Of a DNA stretch of 64,000 nt, positions 57,986 to 64,000 are shown one piece after another. The DNA is from Sinonovacula constricta. Its lineage: Eukaryota; Mollusca; Bivalvia; Cardiida; Solecurtidae. Numbering within the stretch: position 1 is the first letter of the stretch; the number at the start of each line of letters is the position of its first letter. The notes beneath the pieces were generated by a model, which saw only the letters and a list, made by a program, of their open reading frames with translations, was not told the DNA's origin and did not search any database. The position numbers were made by a program, and so were the translations under genes. Location: positions 21,240,365-21,304,364 of the forward strand of contig CM017561.1 in NCBI GenBank assembly GCA_007844125.1. The letters run 5' to 3'.

Positions 57986-60030
57986 TCATCGTAAAAACCA
58001 CGGGCACCTTATATTGTGCGATGTAAACCCTGATCTGAAATCCTGCGTTTGACTGACGAGTTTTATGTGTATAATCATATATTTAATGCAGTGCTCACTA
58101 GAAACCAGTTTACATAATTTGATGCTTAATTTCTATTTTCTATTTTCCTTTTGACAATCCACAAATCCACAAATCTTACAGATGTTCAGGAGCAACTTAA
58201 CGTTGTAGCATTACAGAAGCCTTGCAGCATTTACTTGGGAAATCTTTACAACACGCCACAACAATATGTATGTACATGACATACACTTCTTTTCGCAATA
58301 TGTCTTAAAAGGCAGAGACCAAATATTGCTTCGTTATATGTCGAAAAGTAAATAAAACACCTAAACTGTACGAAGATATGCAATAAAAATACATAGAGTT
58401 ATGGTGAATTATTATGATGTCATTATAATGTGAATTATTCTAAGCGTATGCGTGTTTTGTGCTGAAATTGCAGGATACTGGATAATTTGTAGGTATAATA
58501 TGTTGTGTTACCATTCAGCGTAACTGATTTATCCGTATCATCATATGATAACGTCCTTAGCTGTACAGAATACAGGCGATCGTACTGATAGGTATCTGTC
58601 ACCGTTTGTTTAAATAATCTCGACCTGAACCCAACACATTGATAAACTATCACTGTTGGACACATTCTACTTCAGGCCAGACATCATTATCAAAGGAAGA
58701 CAGATTATACATTTAAAGATTACGTGAGCGGGGCTCTGTTGCAACCGTTCTTGCAATAAAAGTGCATACGTCTAATGATGACCTATTTGAATTTCGTTTC
58801 AGAAATAAATAAAGCTATACATATTTTTAGTTTGGACATTACTTTATTGACACTTTATAAAACATATTGATCAAACAGAGTTAATACAACTAATTTTGTT
58901 TTTCTTTTTTCTTTTAACTTCTGATATCAAACATTATCTCCAAGTACTGGTTGGGTGTCACATCTCAACATGTTTTATCCGATAATTAGATCATATATGG
59001 ATTGAGACGATGTTTCCGATGTAAGATCAACGACTACACTATTAACTAATGTGTCTTTATACATATATTCCAGTCATCAAAATTATTACATTAAGGTCGT
59101 CCTTCTTTGTTTGTTTTCTATGTTTAACTTCATCATATATAGTGTTATTTTACTGAGTATGTCCACTGCAATCATACAATAAGTATTTAGAGAAGGCCCT
59201 TTAATAATGACAAAGCAACTCAAACAGTGTATATTCATGTACACGTCTTTAGTCTATATCTTCTTATATAATATCTACCAAGTTAATTAATTTTATAATA
59301 AGGCAAAATCGATTATTTACAACGTCTTAGCATAAAACGATTCCTTGCTTAAAACGTAAGAGTTCCGATCCAACACGTATTTTCTAAATATACAATAATG
59401 AACAGATTATGTTTGTATGACACCAAGAACGACAACAGCTACTTTATTGGCGATTTTCTGTGATTATAATTGATGAGTTAACAAGCCGTTAACCTTTATC
59501 CATCAATATCGTTGTGATATCGAATTTTGCTGCACACACACATTTATGTTTCTCTTTTCTAGTTAGCTGAAATGCTTCGTTGATAGTAGCATTGTTCTTA
59601 ATGTTTTTTTAACCCTTAACATAAAAACTGCACCTATCTATCAATAAAAATACATTGTCTTTTAAGTTTGTGAAAATATCCAGTTGGAATTACGTTTTAA
59701 TTTATATCATATTTTATCGAACTTATGATGTAAATGAAGTTGATATCAGTCAAAGTATGTAACGTTCGTTCCCTAAACATTGGTTGATGTATAATGTTAT
59801 TCAATATACATCAAATGAATAAGATAAACTCAGAATGCGGGCTTTTTACAAAGTACAAAATAGTAACCCAAATAATGTTGATTGCTGATAATGTATATCA
59901 TAATATTGTTCAGTGAGAATCAGGTGTTATATACATACTTTTTCTTTAGTTTCTTACGCATGCAGCTTACATTTAAGATTTTTCTCATTGGTTTGTGGAC
60001 ACTTTTAACACACACGTACACTAGAAGAAC
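57986..60030. other. unique AT-rich region
   Basis: No exon with splice sites, SINE or tandem unit was recognised in about 2 kb. Confidence 0.4.
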
Positions 60031-60190
60031 TTCCCACATTAAGACCTTTGCCACGAACGGGACTCGAAGTAACCCTTGTCAGATACTGCTGCTGTTACCG
60101 ATACTTTCATCAGCTGGATGACGTTCAGCCATTTTGATGGCGGTAGACCAAAGACAAATGTCTGGCTAGAACCACCGGAGCACGTTAATG
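60031..60190 (-). mobile_element. two rearranged SINE-A fragments
   Basis: CCCACATTAAGACCTTTGCC with GGGACTCGAAGTAACCC is a reversed head and B box. It is followed, in the wrong order for one SINE, by CAGCTGGATGACGTTCAGC and GTCTGGCTAGAACCACCGG, a reversed tail. Probably two adjacent decayed insertions. Confidence 0.45.
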
Positions 60191-60935
60191 TAAAATATTT
60201 TTTTAAATAGTTAAGCAAGTAAATCTTTTGCATTTAATGTCTGCTATACTCATAACATGTTCGAACCCCGAAACTGACCACGTGAAGTTAGTACTTGAGC
60301 AAGACTATTTACTGCACATTGCTTCAGGTATTCAGTACCTGAGTACTGGTTCTACCCAGGAAGTGTACAGTCGAGAGGGATTAATATAAGTTAAAAGAAC
60401 GTATTTCCCAATCGACTATAAATAAATAGGTTTTAACTATACTCATAAGAAAGAAAACCAACAAAAACCTTTTTGACAATTTCCATCACTACAAGTCAGG
60501 TTTTGTACATTATCAAAAGCATATTTGAACCTAAATTTGAGAAGAGGTTTTTTCTTAACAAATGATGCAACAATGCCAGCTAAATCTTAATTTATGACAA
60601 TGAATTTGTTTTCATTGGTAAACATACCGGAGCTCAAATCATGTGTATTGTCAGTACCATAAATTTGTTTTCTTTCCTGCCTTATAACTACACAATGTTA
60701 AACACATTTACACCAAGTCTGTATTCCCTCAAGGTTACGAAATTAATAATGACGCCTTGTTTACTCAAAATTTACAATAGGACTTGGCTACTGTCAATAA
60801 CAATATGCATCAATTTACTGGATATACAGCAACCAGGTCAGCCCCAAATAGTAACTTTTTCTTGTCAAGCCTGTTCTTGTTCCATTTTGGAAATAAGTTC
60901 TGGCAGCATTTGTATGTTTTCCCATGTTATAAATT
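60191..60935. other. mostly unique sequence
   Basis: Only a short SINE-A-like piece (GTACTGGTTCTACCCAGG, about 60342-60360) was seen. A 126-codon open frame at 60641-61021 runs into a SINE-B and is not supported as a gene. Confidence 0.4.
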
Positions 60936-60945
60936 CATTTATTTT

Positions 60946-61230
60946 ATGGGAGGCCCCAGTTTTGATCCCGTTTCATGACTTTGGTGAAATACTAAAGTCG
61001 TTAAAAATGATAATGGTATAGCTCTCTTGCTAACACTCCAGCAAATATAATGGTAGTTCCATGACTGGTTGGCCTATTGTCAGGATGATGTGACTGGGTG
61101 TAGTATCATGCCATTTGTTCACGGTATGCTATACACAGTGGAGGCAGCCTTATATCTGCTTCAATTGCACACTGTCTTCAGATAGGTGAAAAACTGTTGT
61201 AGGGGCGATGAACCCAATAAATAAATCAAA
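60946..61230 (+). mobile_element. SINE-B, 5' truncated, with 10-bp target duplication
   Basis: It starts inside the head at ATGGGAGGCCCCAGTTTTGA and continues AAAGTCGTTAAAAATGATAA, GTTCCATGACTGGTTGGCC, CACACTGTCTTCAGATAGG to GGGGCGATGAACCCAATAAA, TAAATCAAA. CATTTATTTT flanks it at 60936-60945 and 61231-61240. The 5' truncation with a clean duplication fits target-primed reverse transcription, and it fixes the 3' end of family B. Confidence 0.8.
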
Positions 61231-61240
61231 CATTTATTTT

Positions 61241-61731
61241 GATCATTTGATATTTATTGATCAAAGTTTACTTAACATCTCTTAAATACTTCTTAATTTC
61301 AAGTTTTTAGTAGCTTATATAAAGCTATAGTATAATTTTATCTGTTCGTTATGTGATATAATTTGTTTTACAAATCCAGAGTATTTTACTGATACTCACC
61401 CAGGACAAAGTCTAGAAGATCCTTGAAGTAGATTTTTGAACAAATTGTTTTATTTCTTAAAACTCATGATAATCCTTCAAGATGTTGTAATGCTGTTTTC
61501 TTTATCTTATAGTATTTTTTATTGTTGCTATATGAATCAATATATGATCTTATAATTACCTGAATAAATATGATTATTGGAAGTATTGTTTGTCTTCACC
61601 AGAAATCTGTTCAATATCAAATCATACACAAAAAAGAAAATGCTAACAGATAATCAGAAGCTATGTTGTACTGTTAAGTAATAATGATACACAATTACGT
61701 TTTCACTGCTACTGATATATCCATTTAATTA
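61241..61731. other. unique AT-rich sequence
   Basis: Nothing recognised. Confidence 0.4.
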
Positions 61732-61973
61732 GGGGACGCCAGTGGCGTAGTGGTCGAGTCATCGTACAGGTGGAGCTGTAGTTTTGTAACTCCTCTGACT
61801 GCTTTGCATCTTGCCACTTTAGTTCGGGTCCCATTTGGGGTGAGAAGGTGACCAGCTGACCTGCCATCGCCAGTGGTTCTACCCAGTGTCTTTCTCTTCC
61901 CAAATAGCTGGACATTGCTATAATGATCATAATTGGTTGCTGGGATGTATTTCAAAAACAAATTAAAAAACAA
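61732..61973 (+). mobile_element. SINE-A, near full length
   Basis: GGGGACGCCAGTGGCGTAGT, GGTCGAGTCATCG (A box), TTTAGTTCGGGTCCCATTTG (B box, mutated), CAGTGGTTCTACCCAGTGTC, AAATAGCTGGACATTGCTAT and an A-rich end. The tail hairpin seen in other copies is lost here. Confidence 0.7.
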
Positions 61974-61989
61974 TTTAAATTCTTCGATT

Positions 61990-64000
61990 CCAATATTTTT
62001 TCCACATTTGCTGGTGCTTCAATTTATTTACTGCTATAGCAATTTCACTTCTCTTACTGCCATATCAATTTCAATTATTTTATGGCTGTATCGATTGAAT
62101 TTTTTTACATCATCATTTACCACTCTTTTACTGCTGTATCAATTTCAATTACTTTACTGTCTTATTGCAGCATTAATATATTTTTTGTTACTGAAATGTC
62201 AATTTCAATTCCGTTCTTTAACTGCTGTATCAATTTGCATTCTTTAACTGCTGTATCAATTTGCATTCTTTAACTGCTGTATCAATTTGCATTCTTGTAC
62301 TGCTGTATCAATTTGCATTCTTGTACTGCTTTATAAGTTTCCATTCTTGTACTGCTATATCATTTTTTTTCTTTATATGCTATATAAATTTCCATTCTGT
62401 TGCTGGTTTATCAATTTTCATTCCTTAACTCTCGTATAAATTTCCATTCTTGTACTGTAGTATCAATTTCCATTCCTTAACTGTCATATCAAATTCCATT
62501 CTTTTACTGCCGTATCCATTTCTTTTCTTTAAGTGCCATATAAAATTTCCATCCTTTTCTTGTGTATCAATCGCCTTTCTTTAACAGGCATATCAATGTC
62601 CATTCTTAATCTGGCATTTCAATTTCCATTCTTTTACTGCTACATCAATTTCCATTCTTGTACTGCTATATCAATTTCCATTCTTCTAATGCCATATAAA
62701 TTTCCATTCTTTTACTATTGTATAACTTTCCATTCTTTTACTGCTATATCAATTTTCATTCTTGTACTGTTGTATCAATTTCTATTCTGTTACTGCTCTT
62801 CACTTTACATTCTTTTTCTGCTCTTTCCATTTCTTGTACTGCTGTATCAAGTTCCATTCTTTTACACCAGCTGCATTAGCTCAGGTGGTAGAGCATCAGC
62901 TTGCAGATCGGGAAGTCATGGGTTCAAACCCCGGCCGGATCAAACCAAAGACTTTAAAGTCTGTATTAGTGGCTTCCCTGCTAACGCTCGGGGCTAAGGG
63001 GACAGCATTACGCCTGACTCGTCGTTGTCAGTATAATGGACCGGCCGGGTTCAGTCCCTAGGCATCACATAAGTGCTCCTGTGCTATTATGACATAAGTG
63101 TCGCTGACAGTATCGCCAAATATGCGGGCTTATCCATCCCATCCCATTCTTTTACTGCAGTATTAAGTTCCATTCTTTTAATGCTATATCAATTTCCATT
63201 CTTAATCTGCCCTTTCATATCCAGTCTTGTACTGCTATATCAATGTCCATTCTTTTACTGGTGTATCAACTTCCATTCTTTCATTGCTATATCAATTTCC
63301 ATTCTTGTACTCCGGTATCAATTTCTATTCTTGTACTCCGGTATCAATTTTTATTCTTTTACTGCTGTATCAATTTCCATTCTTTTAGATGCATGGAATT
63401 AATGTGCCATTTCAATTTCCATTCTTTACTGCAGTTTCAATTCCCCTTCTTTTACATGCATATCAATGTCAATTCTTAATGCGCAATTCCAATTTCCATA
63501 TTTTTACTGCAGTTTCAATTTCCATTCTTTTCCTGCTATATCAATTTCCATTCTTGTACTGCACTATCAATTTCTAATCTTGTACTGTCGTATAAATTTC
63601 CATTCTTTTACTGCTATATTCATTTCCAATATTGTACTGTGGTATCAATTTCCATTCTTAATCTGCCATTTTAATTCCATTCTTGTACTGCTATATCAAT
63701 TTCCATTCTTGTACTGCTATATCAATTTCCATTCTTGGACTGCTATATCAATGTTCATTCTTTTACAGACATATCAATTTCCATTCTTGTACTTCTGTAT
63801 CAATTTCCATTCTTTTACTGCTATATCAATTTTGATTAATGTACTGTTACAATTCCCATTCTTAATCTTCCGTTTCAAATCCATTCTTGTACTGCTATAC
63901 CAATTTCCATTCTTGTACTGTAGTATCATTTTCCATTCTCTAACTGCTGTATACATTTCAATTCTTTCAATGCCTATTTTTTTCTTTTCTTTTACTGTTG
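61990..64000. repeat. 26-bp minisatellite, open at window end
   Basis: Units of TTGTACTGCTATATCAATTT, CCATTC (26 bp), about 65 copies, with considerable divergence and frequent TTTTACTGC / TTAATCTGCC variants. A SINE-C is inserted at 62866. The poly-hydrophobic open frames (FHSFTAISISILV type) cycle with the repeat and are not membrane proteins. Confidence 0.9.
62866..63143 (+). mobile_element. tRNA-derived SINE, family C, full length
   Basis: The head CTGCATTAGCTCAGGTGGTA, GAGCATCAGCTTGCAGATC and GGGTTCAAACCCCGGCCGG has perfect A and B boxes. The body has AGACTTTAAAGTCTGTATTA, CTGACTCGTCGTTGTCAGTA, and the end TGACAGTATCGCCAAATATG, then ATCCATCCCATCCC. It is flanked by CCATTCTTTTAC (62854-62865 and 63144-63155), consistent with a target duplication, though the host array contains similar 12-mers. 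The anticodon arm does not pair properly, so it is not a tRNA gene. Confidence 0.85.

Noticed and set aside
62880..62950. functional tRNA gene
   Set aside because: A and B boxes are good, but the anticodon arm does not pair and the sequence continues into a repeated SINE body with a target duplication.
62533..62997. 154-codon multi-pass membrane protein
   Set aside because: Hydrophobic residues come from translating the T-rich 26-bp repeat, and the frame ends in SINE sequence.

Overview
The window looks like non-coding, repeat-saturated animal nuclear DNA, most likely from a bivalve mollusc. The evidence is AT-rich sequence, short exons bounded by GT/AG, many tRNA-derived SINEs, and several dispersed elements built on a core of ~145-150 bp tandem repeats that resemble the pearl/Helentron-like elements of bivalves. 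That family resemblance is from memory and was not searched. About 28 kb of the 64 kb (roughly 44%) is tandem array, so no bacterial-style gene content is expected and none is seen.

Layout. 1-1310 is a G/T-rich minisatellite. 1400-14850 is a decayed genic region. It holds two tandem copies of one unrecognised gene (copy 1 exons at about 4393-7319, copy 2 at 12240-13387), with SINEs, a mariner-type MITE and tandem-core elements in the introns. Between them, 10290-12140 is a 34-copy, 54-bp satellite that arose by expansion of the tail of a SINE. The same SINE, still single copy, sits at the equivalent intron position of gene copy 1. 14854-21490 is mostly unique sequence with small duplications, a TTAA-ended MITE and an EF-hand-like exon fragment on the minus strand near 20.1-20.4 kb. 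21500-23328 is a 71-bp minisatellite. 24085-25788 holds a tandem-core element, a strong palindrome and a SINE ending in an inverted repeat.

25789-41615 is one very large 31-bp minisatellite, broken by four insertions whose ends can be read to the base or nearly so: a composite containing a hAT-type MITE and a 41-bp-arm fold-back (29300-30705), a 3.66-kb MULE transposon with 159-bp terminal repeats, a 9-bp target duplication and a four-exon FLYWCH-MULE transposase (31057-34718), a LINE 3' end (37279-37965), and a second hAT-type MITE (38147-38508). 41616-43736 is unique sequence with SINEs and two inverted copies of a short element that has a terminal hairpin. 43737-55065 is a ~250-copy, 45-bp satellite with higher-order repeats. 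Because 45 is a multiple of three it stays open in reading frames on both strands for hundreds of codons, but it is not a gene. 55066-62000 is mainly unique sequence with MITEs, SINEs and a CAT/CAG tract, and 62000-64000 is a 26-bp minisatellite interrupted by a SINE.

The only protein-coding unit with a clear function is the MULE transposase, and it carries a frameshift. The most interesting signal is the before-and-after record of a satellite being born from a SINE tail inside a duplicated gene, followed by the 45-bp higher-order repeat and the small hairpin-ended element caught inside a SINE.
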